Assembly (NCBI RefSeq): GCF_003751085.1
Contig: NZ_RJJY01000002.1
Span: 1,240,001-1,304,000, forward strand
DNA from: Micromonospora sp. Llam0
GTDB lineage: Bacteria; Actinomycetota; Actinomycetes; Mycobacteriales; Micromonosporaceae
Length of the DNA stretch: 64,000 nt
Direction: 5' to 3'
Positions 54,006 through 63,807 of this stretch are shown here, in pieces. A program made the translations under genes and the position numbers. Each line of letters starts with the position of its first letter. Within the stretch, counting starts at the first letter, position 1. The notes under the pieces are model-generated. The model made no database searches. It saw only the letters and a list, made by a program, of their open reading frames with translations, and had not been told where the DNA came from.

Positions 54006-54500
54006 ATGGCAGCCAACCCGTCGTTCGACATCGTGAGCAAGGTCGACCGGCAGGAGATCGACAACGCCCTCCGGCAGACCGAGAAGGAGCTGTCCACCCG
54101 CTTCGACTTCCGCGGCACCGGCGCCGAGATCACCTGGTCCGGCGAGGAGGCCGTGACGTTGCAGGCGGAGACCGAGGAACGGGTGAAGGCCAGCCTGGAC
54201 GTCTTCAAGGAGAAGCTGGTCAAGCGGAACATCTCGCTCAAGTCGCTGGACGCCGGTGACCCACGCTCGTCGGGCAAGACCTACAAGATCGACTGCAAGG
54301 TCATCCAGGGCATCGAGTCGGACAAGGCGAAGGCGATCAGCAAGAAGATCCGCGACGACGGGCCCAAGGGTGTCCAGGCGCAGATCCAGGGCGACCAGCT
54401 GCGCGTCACCGCCAAGAAGAAGGACGACCTGCAGGCGGTCATCGCACTGCTCAAGCAGGAGGACTTCGGCATCGCCCTGCAGTTCACCAACTACCGCTGA
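54006..54500 (+). CDS. YajQ-family nucleotide-binding protein
   Basis: 164 residues, normal length. [120 protein letters not shown] and [11 protein letters not shown] are the family hallmarks. YajQ proteins bind nucleotides; a Xanthomonas member is a cyclic di-GMP receptor acting in transcription. ATG chosen with GGAG upstream. On the plus strand, facing the MFS gene six bases away. The nearby GGDEF-EAL gene makes a c-di-GMP link possible but unproven. Confidence 0.93.
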   Translation: MAANPSFDIVSKVDRQEIDNALRQTEKELSTRFDFRGTGAEITWSGEEAVTLQAETEERVKASLDVFKEKLVKRNISLKSLDAGDPRSSGKTYKIDCKVIQGIESDKAKAISKKIRDDGPKGVQAQIQGDQLRVTAKKKDDLQAVIALLKQEDFGIALQFTNYR

Positions 54501-54506
54501 CCCAGC

Positions 54507-55781
54507 TCAGGCCGGGTCGCCGAGCAGGGCCCGGTCCAGGTCGACCGCTGCGCGGGCCTCGGCGCGGCTGATCGGACCGGCGGGCCAGCCGGCCAGCAGC
54601 GCAGCCAGGGCGAGCGCGGCGGCGGCGAACAGGAACGCTGCCGTCGGGCCACCGGCGCGGTCCACGAGCACCCCGGCGACCGCGCCGCCGGCCGCGCTGG
54701 CACCTACCGCCATGGTGGTCACCCAGGTGTACGCCTCGTTCAGCATGCTGACCGGGGCGAGCCGGCCGACCATGGTGTTCTCGACGGTCAGCGCCGGGGC
54801 GATCACGGCACCGCCGAGCGTCAGCGCCACGCCCAGGGCCAGCGGGTGCGGCATCACCGCGTACACGACGAAGCTGGCAGCGACCCCGGCGAGCAGCCAG
54901 GCGAACTGCCGGGACGCGTCCACCGCCGGTCGGCGGATGCCGAAGTAGATCCCGCCGGTGGCGCTGCCGACGGCCCAGACCGCCAGCAGTACGCCGGCGA
55001 GGCTGCCGCCGTCGTCGTTGGTGCCCAGGTAGTTGGAGGCGTACGCGGGTACCGCCACGCCGGCCGTGCCGAAGCCGATGCCCAGCCCGCCGACGCAGGC
55101 CAGCAACGCCGGGAAGCCGGGCACCCGCAGCGGGCCGAGGCCACGGGCGTGGCCTTCCCGCGGGTGGGGTCGCCAGCCGCGCATCGCCCTGCCGAGCGCC
55201 ACCACGGTGGTGCCGGCCAGGGTGAGTACGGCTGCGGCGACCAGCGCGGCCGCGGCGTCGGCGAGCACGACGAGCCCGGCGACGAGCAGCGGGCCGATCA
55301 CGAACACCACCTCGAAGATGGTGGTCTCGGCGGCGAGCGCGGTGTTGCGCAGCGGGTACCGGCCGCTGGCCGGGCTGGTCAGGTTGTTCCAGGCGCCTCG
55401 GATCGCGGCGCTGAGCGGCGGATAGCTGGCACCGGCGAGGCCGGACATCAGGAAGACGAGCAGGATCGAGCCGCCGCTGCGGGTGGCGAACAGCAGTGCG
55501 ATCAGGGCGACCGGGTGGGCGACTCCGGTGGCCAGCAGCACCGGGCTCGGGCCGAGCCGGTCGGCGATCCGCCCGGCGACCGGGCTGAGGGCCGCCCCGG
55601 CGAGGGCGTAGACGCCGCCGGCGATCGCGGCGAGTGAGTACCGGCCGGTGGAGTCGCTGATCACCAGCAGCAGGGCGAGCGGGGTCATGCCGATGCTGAG
55701 CCGACCGATGACGCCCGGGATCAGCAGGGTGGGTCCGCCGGGGATGCGCCAGACGGCGACGTATTTCCGCAATCCGGACAC
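54507..55781 (-). CDS. MFS transporter
   Basis: 424 residues, about 12 hydrophobic helices, two similar halves. GTG 55781 chosen (GAAGGGAACGGAACA upstream). Motif A-like [11 protein letters not shown] follows the second helix; the second half has [20 protein letters not shown] and [20 protein letters not shown]. The pattern fits drug/sugar efflux members of the family; substrate unknown. Convergent with the YajQ gene; downstream of htpX but 171 bp apart. Confidence 0.88.
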   Translation of the reverse strand: MSGLRKYVAVWRIPGGPTLLIPGVIGRLSIGMTPLALLLVISDSTGRYSLAAIAGGVYALAGAALSPVAGRIADRLGPSPVLLATGVAHPVALIALLFATRSGGSILLVFLMSGLAGASYPPLSAAIRGAWNNLTSPASGRYPLRNTALAAETTIFEVVFVIGPLLVAGLVVLADAAAALVAAAVLTLAGTTVVALGRAMRGWRPHPREGHARGLGPLRVPGFPALLACVGGLGIGFGTAGVAVPAYASNYLGTNDDGGSLAGVLLAVWAVGSATGGIYFGIRRPAVDASRQFAWLLAGVAASFVVYAVMPHPLALGVALTLGGAVIAPALTVENTMVGRLAPVSMLNEAYTWVTTMAVGASAAGGAVAGVLVDRAGGPTAAFLFAAAALALAALLAGWPAGPISRAEARAAVDLDRALLGDPA

Positions 55782-55952
55782 TGTTCCGTTCCCTTCACCG
55801 GCTGGTGGCACCGGCGGCCGACGTGCTGCGGACCGGCCGATGGGCCGACGGCGGTAACGACCGTTCGGCCTGCCGACCCTAACCCGCTGACGGCCCCGCA
55901 CCCCACCGGATTCGGTCCGGTACGGGGTGCGAGGCCGCTCACACAGGCGTAT

Positions 55953-56840
55953 TCACAACCGGCGTTGCACCGGGCCGCCGGCACCGGCGTACGCCAACTG
56001 CTCCAGCCGGGCCACCCGCTGCTCCATCGGCGGGTGGGTGGAGAACAGCGCGGCGAACCCGCCCTTGCGCAGCGGGTTGTCGATCATCAGGTGGGCCGAG
56101 CTGGCCAGCTGGCCCTCGGCCGGCAGCGGCATGCGCTGCGTACCCATGTGGATCTTGCGTAGCGCGCTGGCCAGCGCGAGCGGGTCGCGGGTCAGTGCGG
56201 CGCCGGACGCGTCCGCCTGGTACTCGCGGTTGCGGCTGATCGCCAGCTGGATGATCGACGCGGCCAGCGGCCCGAGGATCAGCATGGCGAGCAGCGCTGC
56301 CGGGTTGGCGCCCTCGTCGTCGTCCCCGCCGCCGAACGGCAGGAACCAGGCGAGGTGGGCCAGCATGGTGACGATGCCGGCGAGCGACGCCGCGACGCTG
56401 GAGATCAGGATGTCCCGGTTGTAGACGTGGGACAGTTCGTGCCCGATCACCCCGCGCAGCTCGCGGTAGTCGAGGATCTGCACGATCCCCTGGGTGACGC
56501 AGACCGCCGCGTTGGCCGGGTTACGCCCGGTCGCGAACGCGTTGGGCTGCATGGTCGGGCTGACGTAGAGCCGGGGCATCGGCTGCCCGGCCTCGGCGGC
56601 CAACTCCCGGACCATCTGATGCAGCGCCGGGAACTCCGCTTCGCTGACCGGCTGGGCCCGCATCGAGCGCAGCGCGAGCTTGTCGGACCAGAAGTAGGTG
56701 CCGGCGTTCATCGCCAGCGATACGAGTACGGCGATCATCAGGCCGCCGCTGCCGCCGAACCAGTAGCCAACACCGAGGATCATGGCGGTGAGCAGGCCGA
56801 GCAGGGCTGCCGTCTTGAGACCGTTGTGGTGGCTGTGCAC
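55953..56840 (-). CDS. htpX: Membrane zinc metalloprotease HtpX
   Basis: 295 residues from GTG 56840 (VHSHHNGLKTAALLG), the start most like other HtpX; GTG 56846 is equally well placed. Membrane-anchored M48 protease that degrades damaged membrane proteins. Two N-terminal helices (about 10-52), zinc motif GVIGHELSHVYNRD (HExxH about 134), further hydrophobic segments, third ligand in NREYQADASGA. A candidate promoter (TTGATT-17-TATCGC, 56943-56915) lies upstream. Confidence 0.93.
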   Translation of the reverse strand: MHSHHNGLKTAALLGLLTAMILGVGYWFGGSGGLMIAVLVSLAMNAGTYFWSDKLALRSMRAQPVSEAEFPALHQMVRELAAEAGQPMPRLYVSPTMQPNAFATGRNPANAAVCVTQGIVQILDYRELRGVIGHELSHVYNRDILISSVAASLAGIVTMLAHLAWFLPFGGGDDDEGANPAALLAMLILGPLAASIIQLAISRNREYQADASGAALTRDPLALASALRKIHMGTQRMPLPAEGQLASSAHLMIDNPLRKGGFAALFSTHPPMEQRVARLEQLAYAGAGGPVQRRL

Positions 56841-56914
56841 GTTCACTCCCTCTCCACCGGGTCGTCTGGAGACCCCACGGCAGGTGCAACGCCCACGTAC
56901 CCACTGCGCATCCC

Positions 56915-56943
56915 GCGATAGCTGAGAGTTAGCTGTCAATCAA
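56915..56943 (-). promoter_or_regulatory. Candidate promoter of htpX
   Basis: TTGATT (56943-56938), 17-base spacer, TATCGC (56920-56915). A perfect TTGACA overlaps the -35 (56939-56934) but is then only 13 bases from this -10. GAGAGTT/AACTCTC arms lie about 50 bp apart around it and could bind a stress regulator. Confidence 0.4.
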
Positions 56944-56982
56944 GACCTGGCGGGCATGTTTCACTCAGTCAGGAACTCTCAC

Positions 56983-58575
56983 TCAGCCCGCGACGACGTC
57001 AAAGACCACCTGTGGTGCGAATCCGAGCAAAACCGCCAGAGCGGTCGCGACGGCGAGCGTCGCCACCACCGGCCACGCCACCGCGCCACCGGGCACCGCC
57101 GCGCCCTGAGCCGGCGGCGGCGTCGTCGACTCCCGGGCGTACAGCGTGGCACTGACCCGCAGGTAGTAGACCAGGCCGAGGACCGCGTTGGCGGCGACCA
57201 CCAACGCCAGCCAGCCGGCCCCACCGACCAGCAGCGACCGGACCACCGCCACCTTGGCGAACAACCCGGCCAGGCCCGGCGGCAGACCGGCCAGCCCGAT
57301 CAACGCCAGCGTCAGCGCCGCACCGACCCACGGTCGGCGGCGGGCCGCGCCCGCATACGCGGCGATCGGACCGCCGTCGCCGGCCGCCGGCCGCAACGCC
57401 ACCACCGCCGCGAAGGCGGCCAGCTCCAACAACACGAAGAAGACGGTGTACGCGAAGACCGCCGCCACGGCCACCGTCTGCTCCTCGGCGCCCCGGCCGG
57501 CCACCCCGGCGGCCGCCGCCAGCGGCACCAGGATGTACCCGGCCTGCGCGATCGACGACCAGGCCAGCAGCCGCACCATCCGCCGCTGCCGCAGCGCGAC
57601 CAGGTTGCCGACCGTCATGGTCGCCACCGCCAGCACCGCCAGCACCGGCCCGGACGCGGCCAGCTGCGGGGTGAGCCCTTCGGTCACCACCGCGACGATC
57701 GCCACCACACCGCCGAGCTTGGACGCGGTCGACAGGTACGCGGCGACCGGCAGCGTCGCGCCGTCGTAGGTCTTCGGCGCCCAGGCGTGCAGCGGCACCG
57801 CCGCCACCTTGAACGCCAGTCCGGTCAGCAGCAGCACCACACCGACCCGGGCCAGCCGGGCCTGCCCGTCGGCCGAGCCGCCGACGACCGTACCGGCCGG
57901 CTCGGCCAGGCCGCTGGCGCCGGCGAGCAGGTCGAGGTGCACCACGCCGTACGCGGCGTACAGCAACGCCACGCCGAGCAGCGCCACCGCCGTGGACACC
58001 ACGCTGACCACGAAGAAGCTCACCGCGGACTCGGCCGAGGCGGCCCGCTGCCGGCGCAGCCCGACCAGGATGTACAGCGGCAGGGTGAGCGTCTCCACCG
58101 CCACGACCAGGGTGATCAGGTCCCCGGCGGCACCGAGCACCACCCCGCCGGTCATCGAGCAGGCCAGCAGGAAGCAGTACTCGCCGGCCGGCACCGCACC
58201 GGAGTTCAGCAGCGGCGCGGACAGCGCGAGCACGCCGGCGGTGAGCGCCGCGAACAGCAGCGCGACCAGGGCGGCCCGGCCGTCGGCGACGTACGAGCAG
58301 GCCAGCCCGCCGTTGACCAGCCCACCGGACGGCAGTCCGCCCTCGGCGGGTACGCCGGACGGCGTACCGCAGAAGGTGGCCCGCGCCGGATGCGCCAGCG
58401 CCACCAGCGCGGCGAGGCCGACCCCGGCGGCGCCGGCGACCGCCGTCGCCCCGGTGACCGCCCGCCGGCCGACGAACAGGTCGGCCAGCAGCACCGCGAC
58501 CGCGGTCGCCGCCGCCAGGTACGCCGGCAGCAGCGCCAGGTGGTCGATCGTCTGTGCCGCGGACCCGTCGGTCAC
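56983..58575 (-). CDS. nuoN: NADH-quinone oxidoreductase subunit N
   Basis: 530 residues, antiporter-like membrane subunit. Expected about 14 helices. VLLADLFVGRR near the start; GEYCFLLACSMTGGVVLGAA, DLITLVVAVETLTLPLYILV (conserved Glu of TM5), GLAFKVAAVPLHAWAPKTYD (conserved Lys and His), LLAWSSIAQAGYILVPLAA. GTG start overlapping the nuoM stop (GTGA). Last gene of the nuo operon; no terminator hairpin is evident after it. Confidence 0.95.
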   Translation of the reverse strand: MTDGSAAQTIDHLALLPAYLAAATAVAVLLADLFVGRRAVTGATAVAGAAGVGLAALVALAHPARATFCGTPSGVPAEGGLPSGGLVNGGLACSYVADGRAALVALLFAALTAGVLALSAPLLNSGAVPAGEYCFLLACSMTGGVVLGAAGDLITLVVAVETLTLPLYILVGLRRQRAASAESAVSFFVVSVVSTAVALLGVALLYAAYGVVHLDLLAGASGLAEPAGTVVGGSADGQARLARVGVVLLLTGLAFKVAAVPLHAWAPKTYDGATLPVAAYLSTASKLGGVVAIVAVVTEGLTPQLAASGPVLAVLAVATMTVGNLVALRQRRMVRLLAWSSIAQAGYILVPLAAAAGVAGRGAEEQTVAVAAVFAYTVFFVLLELAAFAAVVALRPAAGDGGPIAAYAGAARRRPWVGAALTLALIGLAGLPPGLAGLFAKVAVVRSLLVGGAGWLALVVAANAVLGLVYYLRVSATLYARESTTPPPAQGAAVPGGAVAWPVVATLAVATALAVLLGFAPQVVFDVVAG

Positions 58576-60176
58576 CGGATCACCTCCAGCAGGATCGTGA
58601 CCGGCGACTCGGCGACGCCGAGCACCAGCGCCGGCACCAGCCCGATGGCCAGCGCCAGCAGCACCAGCGGTGCCCAGGCCAGCGCCTCGGGGCGGCTGAT
58701 CGCCGGGGCGGGTGCGGCCCGGACCGCCGGACCGGCCGGGCCGTGGGTGACCCGGCGCAGCATCCGCAGCAGGTACGCGGCGGTCAGCGCCGCGCCGACC
58801 GCCGCCGCCACGGCCAGCGTCGTCCACAGCGCCCCGCCGCGCTGCCAGGCGGCGACGACGGCGAACGCCTCACCCCAGAAGCCGGCCAGGCCGGGCAGGC
58901 CGAGGGAGGCGATCGCCGCGTAGCCGAGCAGCCCGGACAGCGCCGGGGAGTCTTCCCGCAGTCCGCCGAGCGCGGCCAGCTCGCCGGTGTGGTAGCGGTC
59001 CTTGACCGCCCCGGCGAGGAAGAACAGCAGGCCGGTGATGACGCCGTGGGCGACGTTGCCGATCAGCGCGGCCTGGATGCCGGTGGCGCTCAGCGTGGCG
59101 ATGCCGAGCAGCACGAACCCCATGTGCCCGACGCTGGAGTAGGCGATCAGCCGTTTCAGCTCGGTCTGCGCCAGGCACACCAGGGAGCCGACGATGATCG
59201 CGGCGACGGCGAGGGTGCCGAGCACCGGAGCGGCCCAGCGGGCGCCGTCGGGGGCGACGCCGACGGCGACCCGGATCAGCCCGTACGTGCCCATTTTGAG
59301 CAGCACCCCGGCGAGGATCACGCTGCCGACGGTGGGTGCCTGGCTGTGCGCGTCGGGCAGCCAGCTGTGCAGCGGCCACAGTGGTGCCTTGACCGCGAAG
59401 GCCAGCGCCAGCAGCGTGAACGCGAAGAGCTGGGTGCCCCGGCCGAGTCCGTCGCCGCCGGTGAGGACGGTCAGGTCGGCGGTGCCGGCGGCGGTCGTCA
59501 CGGTCACCACGCCGACCAGCAGCAGCACCGACCCGGCCAGGGTGTAGACGGCGAACTTGGTCGCCGCCCGCCGGTGCGCGGTGTCGGCCCGGTCGCCACC
59601 ATCGGTTGTACGGCCGCCACCATCAGCGGTACGGCCGCCGCCCCAGCCGGCGATGATCGCGTACATCGGCAGCAGCACGACCTCGAAGAAGACGAAGAAC
59701 AGCACCAGGTCGAGGGCGAGGAACGTACCGACGATGCCGACTTCGACGACCAGCAGCAACGCGACCAACGCCCGCCCGTTGCGCCCGTGCGGGGCGCGCC
59801 AGACGGTGTACGCGCAGCACAGCAGGGTCAGCCCGGTGGTGAGCAGCACCAGCGGGTAGGAGATGCCGTCGACGCCGAGGTGCAACCGCAGGTCCAGGGC
59901 GGGCACCCAGGGCAGGTCGAGCTGATGCCAGGGCAGCACCCCGGGCGGGCCGTCCAGCGGCGGACCGTAGGCGAACCAGCCGACCCCGGTCGGGTCGCGC
60001 AGCAACGGCAGGCTGACCAGGAACGTGATCGCCGCGAAGACGGTGCCGGTGATCCGGCCGGCCCGGTCGCCGCCGACCGGCAGGGCGAGCAGCAGCGCGC
60101 CGAGCGCCGGCACGACCAGCACGGCAAGCAGGGCGAACTGCCCGACGGTCCACGCGTCGTCGGCGTACGTCATCAT
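58572..60176 (-). CDS. nuoM: NADH-quinone oxidoreductase subunit M
   Basis: 534 residues. LGVDGISYPLVLLTTGLTLL, VLFFVFFEVVLLPMYAIIAG (TM5 Glu), FAVKAPLWPLHSWLPDAHSQ (Lys, His), LIAYSSVGHMGFVLLGIATL and LGLPGLAGFWGEAF are conserved. A loop near residue 185-195 carries GRTADGG/GRTTDGG from a 21-bp imperfect duplication (59595-59636). ATG start; a second ATG follows immediately. Confidence 0.96.
   Translation of the reverse strand: MMTYADDAWTVGQFALLAVLVVPALGALLLALPVGGDRAGRITGTVFAAITFLVSLPLLRDPTGVGWFAYGPPLDGPPGVLPWHQLDLPWVPALDLRLHLGVDGISYPLVLLTTGLTLLCCAYTVWRAPHGRNGRALVALLLVVEVGIVGTFLALDLVLFFVFFEVVLLPMYAIIAGWGGGRTADGGGRTTDGGDRADTAHRRAATKFAVYTLAGSVLLLVGVVTVTTAAGTADLTVLTGGDGLGRGTQLFAFTLLALAFAVKAPLWPLHSWLPDAHSQAPTVGSVILAGVLLKMGTYGLIRVAVGVAPDGARWAAPVLGTLAVAAIIVGSLVCLAQTELKRLIAYSSVGHMGFVLLGIATLSATGIQAALIGNVAHGVITGLLFFLAGAVKDRYHTGELAALGGLREDSPALSGLLGYAAIASLGLPGLAGFWGEAFAVVAAWQRGGALWTTLAVAAAVGAALTAAYLLRMLRRVTHGPAGPAVRAAPAPAISRPEALAWAPLVLLALAIGLVPALVLGVAESPVTILLEVIR
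59595..59636. repeat. 21-bp imperfect tandem duplication in nuoM
   Basis: Units 59595-59615 and 59616-59636 match at most positions and encode GRTTDGG and GRTADGG in a hydrophilic loop. Confidence 0.8.
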
Positions 60177-60189
60177 CGGCTGCCCCCGC

Positions 60190-62145
60190 TCATCCCGCGC
60201 TCCCCAGGGCGGCGGCGGCCGCGGTCGCCAACCCGATCAGCAGTACGCCGGCGAGGACCATGGTGACCGCCCGGGGCAGCGGGGCGGCGTGCCGGCGGCG
60301 CAGCCAGTCGCCCAGCCCGGTCACCGCCCGGCCGGTGCCGGTGACCGCGCCGTCCACGCCGGATTCGTCGCCGACCCGGCCCGCGGCGGCGAGCGCCGTC
60401 ACCGGGCGGACCACGACGGCCCGCTGCACCGCGTCGAGCCAGAACGCCGCCGCGAACGCCGGCCGCAGCGGGCCGAGCACCCGCGCCGGGTCGGCGGCCG
60501 GGTCGCGTCGGTGCAGCCACACCGCCGCGCCGACGCCGACGGCCAGCAGCAGCACCGGCAGCACCAGGTCGGGACCGAAGTGCACCAGCTCGTCCTGCAA
60601 CGGTGGGAACTGGTCGCCGGCGGGTCGGTTGTCGCCGGGGCCGAATCCCGCGCTGGGCTGCGGGGCGTTGAGCCAGCCGGTGAAGGTGGGGCTGAACGCG
60701 GCCAGGCCGAGCAGCCCGGCCGGCACCGCCAGGGCCAGCACCGGCCAGCGCATCAACGCCGGCGGGTCGTGCGGATGGGTGCCGGCGGGCACCCGGGACG
60801 GCCCGAGGAAGGTACGCAGCAGCAGCCGGGTGGCGTACCAGGCGGTGACCGCCACCCCGACGAGACCGGCGGTCCAGACCAGCCAGCCCAGCCACGCCGG
60901 CACCGGCCCGTCACCGGGGTGGCGGGCGGCTTCGGCGGCCGCGTACAGCACGCTCTCCTTGCTCCAGAAGCCGGCCAGCGGCGGCAGCCCGGCGAGCGCG
61001 CCGAGCCCGACGGCGGTGGCGGCGAAGGTGACCGGCATCGGCCGGCGCAGCCCGCCCATCGCCGACATCAGGTTGCTGCCGACGGCGTGGATCACGCAGC
61101 CGGCGGCGAGGAACAGCAGCGCCTTGAACGCGGCGTGGGTGAGCAGGTGGAACAGGGCGGCCGGTGGGGAGCCGACGGCCAACGCGCCGGTCATGTAGCC
61201 CAGCTGGGAGACGGTCGACCAGGCCAGTACCCGTTTGATGTCGTCGGCGGCGGTGGCCGCGAACGCGCCGAGCAGCAGGGTGACGACGCCGAGTACGCCG
61301 AGCAGTATCAGCGCGGCCGGGGCGGCGACGAAGATCGGGTAGAGCCGGATCACCACGTACACCCCGGCGGCGACCATGGTGGCGGCGTGGATCAGCGCGG
61401 AGATCGGCGTCGGGCCGGCCATCGCGTCGGGCAGCCAGGTGTGCAGCGGGAACTGGGCGCTCTTGCCGGCCACGCCGGCGAGCAGCAGCAGCGCCGCCGT
61501 GGTGACCGTGGCCGGTGGGTAGTCGTGGGCGAGCACCTCGGCGATCCGGAAGCTGCCGGCGCCGATGCCGAGCACCGCGATGCCGAGCAGGAAGCCGACG
61601 TCACCGACCCGGGTGACCAGGAACGCCTTCATGGCCGCCGCCGGTGCCTCGGGCAGCCGCCGGTCATGCGCGATCAGCAGGTACGAGCAGGCGCCCATCA
61701 CCTCCCAGCCGACCAGCAGCATGATCAGGTCACCGGCGACGACGACCAGCAGCATCGCGGCGGTGAACAGGCTGACCTGGGCGGCGTACGCCGGGTAGCG
61801 GTCGTCGTCGGCGAGGTAGGCGACCGAATACAGCTGTACGGCGAGCGCGACCGCGCCGACCGCGACGGCGACCAGGGCGGCGGGGCCGTCCAGCCGTACG
61901 CCGAAGGTGACCGCCAGCCCGCCGAGGTCGACCCACGGCCGGGACTGCTCGACGGTGGGTGCCCCGCTGGCGAGCAGCGCGACGGCGGTGACCAGCGCGG
62001 CGGCGGCACCGCCGATGCCGAGCCCGGCGGCGACCCGGCGGCGGGTGGCGGACAGCGGGTCGGGTCGCAGGCTGACCAGCAGGCCGGCCAGGGCGGCCGC
62101 GAACGGTACGGCGGGCAGCAGGTGGCCCAGGGTCGTCCCGGTCAC
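60190..62145 (-). CDS. nuoL: NADH-quinone oxidoreductase subunit L
   Basis: 651 residues, the distal proton-pumping subunit with the long lateral helix expected at the C-terminal side. LLVGWEVMGACSYLLIAHDR (TM5 Glu), AGKSAQFPLHTWLPDAMAGP (Lys, His), TPISALIHAATMVAAGVYVV, KRVLAWSTVSQLGYMTGALA, AAFKALLFLAAGCVIHA and LPPLAGFWSKES. GTG start overlapping the nuoK stop. The loop between late helices is Gly/Pro-rich. Confidence 0.96.
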   Translation of the reverse strand: MTGTTLGHLLPAVPFAAALAGLLVSLRPDPLSATRRRVAAGLGIGGAAAALVTAVALLASGAPTVEQSRPWVDLGGLAVTFGVRLDGPAALVAVAVGAVALAVQLYSVAYLADDDRYPAYAAQVSLFTAAMLLVVVAGDLIMLLVGWEVMGACSYLLIAHDRRLPEAPAAAMKAFLVTRVGDVGFLLGIAVLGIGAGSFRIAEVLAHDYPPATVTTAALLLLAGVAGKSAQFPLHTWLPDAMAGPTPISALIHAATMVAAGVYVVIRLYPIFVAAPAALILLGVLGVVTLLLGAFAATAADDIKRVLAWSTVSQLGYMTGALAVGSPPAALFHLLTHAAFKALLFLAAGCVIHAVGSNLMSAMGGLRRPMPVTFAATAVGLGALAGLPPLAGFWSKESVLYAAAEAARHPGDGPVPAWLGWLVWTAGLVGVAVTAWYATRLLLRTFLGPSRVPAGTHPHDPPALMRWPVLALAVPAGLLGLAAFSPTFTGWLNAPQPSAGFGPGDNRPAGDQFPPLQDELVHFGPDLVLPVLLLAVGVGAAVWLHRRDPAADPARVLGPLRPAFAAAFWLDAVQRAVVVRPVTALAAAGRVGDESGVDGAVTGTGRAVTGLGDWLRRRHAAPLPRAVTMVLAGVLLIGLATAAAAALGSAG

Positions 62146-62534
62146 CGGGGCACCTCCTGCCGCGCGGCGGGGTCGACCTGCACGGCAGCGGTGTCGGCCG
62201 GCGGGTCTACGTCGAGCGGCCCGGCTGCGGCATCGCCGAGCGGCACGTCGTCGACGATGACGCTGGCCCGCAGCCGGTACAGGTGCAGCACGATGGCCAG
62301 CCCGACGCCCACCTCGGCGGCGGCGATCACGATGATGAACAGGGCGAACGTCTGCCCGGTGTACGGCAGCGCGGCGCGCACCGTGGTGTCGGCGGTGACC
62401 AGGACCAGGTTGACGGCGTTGAGCATCAACTCGACCGACATCAGCAGCAGCACGGCGTTGCGGCGGCGCAGCACGCCGTAGAGGCCGAGCCCGAACAGCG
62501 CGGCGGCGACGAGGTACGGGATGACCGGGCGCAT
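62142..62534 (-). CDS. nuoK: NADH-quinone oxidoreductase subunit K
   Basis: 130 residues, three helices. FGLGLYGVLRRRNAVLLLMS, VELMLNAVNLVLV (conserved Glu) and TGQTFALFIIVIAAAEVGVG (second conserved Glu) are diagnostic. About 30 hydrophilic C-terminal residues (DVPLGDAAAGPLDVDPPADT) exceed the usual ~100. ATG overlaps the nuoJ stop (TGATG). Confidence 0.95.
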   Translation of the reverse strand: MRPVIPYLVAAALFGLGLYGVLRRRNAVLLLMSVELMLNAVNLVLVTADTTVRAALPYTGQTFALFIIVIAAAEVGVGLAIVLHLYRLRASVIVDDVPLGDAAAGPLDVDPPADTAAVQVDPAARQEVPR

Positions 62535-63073
62535 CAGCCGCGCCCGCCCGGCCCGGCCTGCCCGGCCTGCTCGGGCTGCGCGCCGACGTCGGGGCGGGAC
62601 AGCACGATCGCCCCGATCAGCGCGGACAGCAGCAGCACCGACAGCACCTCGAACGGCAGCACCCAGCTGCCGAAGACGGCCGTGCCGAGCCGGTCGGCGG
62701 TGCCGGCGTCGGGCAGGTCGACGCGCGACCAGCGGTACGCGTCGACGAACAGTGCGGCCAGCCCCAGCCCGGCCCCGCCGCCGATCAGCGCGGCCGGCCA
62801 GCCGGGCCGGTCCAGGTCGGTGGCGGCGCCGATCGGGGCGCGGGTGAGCATCACCGCGAACAGCAGCAGCACCACGACCGCGCCGACGTAGATCAGCACC
62901 TGCACCCAGGCGACCAGTTCGGCGGTGAGTACCAGGTACAGGCCGGCGACGGCGCCGAGGCAGCCGACCAGGTACAGCCCGGCGCGGACCACGTGCCGGG
63001 TGGTCACCACCAGGGTGGCGGCGCCGACGGCGACCGCGCCGAGGGCGAGCAGCAGCACGTCCGTACCGGTCAC
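62534..63073 (-). CDS. nuoJ: NADH-quinone oxidoreductase subunit J
   Basis: 179 residues, five helices. [60 protein letters not shown] and [20 protein letters not shown] are typical. GTG start overlapping the nuoI stop (GTGA). C-terminal Gly/Gln tail. Confidence 0.94.
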   Translation of the reverse strand: MTGTDVLLLALGAVAVGAATLVVTTRHVVRAGLYLVGCLGAVAGLYLVLTAELVAWVQVLIYVGAVVVLLLFAVMLTRAPIGAATDLDRPGWPAALIGGGAGLGLAALFVDAYRWSRVDLPDAGTADRLGTAVFGSWVLPFEVLSVLLLSALIGAIVLSRPDVGAQPEQAGQAGPGGRG

Positions 63074-63681
63074 GCGGTCGCCCCGCGGGCGGGTCGGCCG
63101 GGCGCGGGCCGGTCGGGCGCGGCGGCCTTGCGGGCGGCGGCGGTCTCCTCCTTGGCCGGTTCGCCGTTCGGGTCGTGCGCCGGTGGCGGCGGTACGCTCG
63201 CCATCCACTCGCCGAGGTGTTCCTTGTCGTGCAGCAGGTTCCGGATGTCGTACTCGGCGTACTCGAACTCGGGCGACCAGTAGAGCGCGTCGAACGGGCA
63301 GACCTCGACGCAGATGCCGCAGTACATGCAGAGCGAGAAGTCGATGTCGAACCGGTCGAGGACGTTGCGCTGCCGGGCCCGTGCCGCTCCCGGCACCTGC
63401 ACCTCCTCCTTGTGCGAGTCGATGTAGATGCACCAGTCGGGGCATTCGCGGGCGCAGAGCATGCAGACCGTACAGTTCTCGGCCAGCAGCGCGATGACCC
63501 CCCGGGAGCGGGGCGGCAGGTCCGGGGCGACGTCCGGGTACTGCTGGGTGTGGGCCGGGGAGACCATCGTCTTGAAGGTCGTCGCCAGGCCTTTCAGCAG
63601 CCCTTCGCCGTGGCCGCCGCCGTGCCCGGCCCCGCTGTGTCCGGTCCCGCTGTGTCCGGTGTCGTGCTCCTCGCCGCTCAT
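63070..63681 (-). CDS. nuoI: NADH-quinone oxidoreductase subunit I
   Basis: 203 residues from ATG 63681. Two [4Fe-4S] motifs, [12 protein letters not shown] and [12 protein letters not shown], carry electrons N6a/N6b towards NuoB. The N-terminus is a His/Gly-rich stretch ([20 protein letters not shown]) partly created by a 15-bp tandem duplication (63631-63660); such a tract is not part of usual NuoI. The C-terminus has a 30-residue Ala/Pro tail. First gene of the visible nuoIJKLMN set; 126 bp upstream is an unrelated gene, so nuoA-H must be elsewhere. Confidence 0.94.
   Translation of the reverse strand: MSGEEHDTGHSGTGHSGAGHGGGHGEGLLKGLATTFKTMVSPAHTQQYPDVAPDLPPRSRGVIALLAENCTVCMLCARECPDWCIYIDSHKEEVQVPGAARARQRNVLDRFDIDFSLCMYCGICVEVCPFDALYWSPEFEYAEYDIRNLLHDKEHLGEWMASVPPPPAHDPNGEPAKEETAAARKAAAPDRPAPGRPARGATA
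63631..63660. repeat. 15-bp perfect tandem duplication in nuoI
   Basis: Identical units 63631-63645 and 63646-63660 (cccgctgtgtccggt) encode the [10 protein letters not shown] part of the His-rich N-terminus. Confidence 0.93.
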
Positions 63682-63807
63682 GCCGGTCGTCCGCCGCGTC
63701 GGTCCATGCGCCTCATCCTGCCGAATTCGTACCGGGCACGCGAGCATCTGATCCCCGTTGCCTTCGATCTCCGCTGTCTGCGGTCTCCGTCGCCGCTTGC
63801 CACGTTG

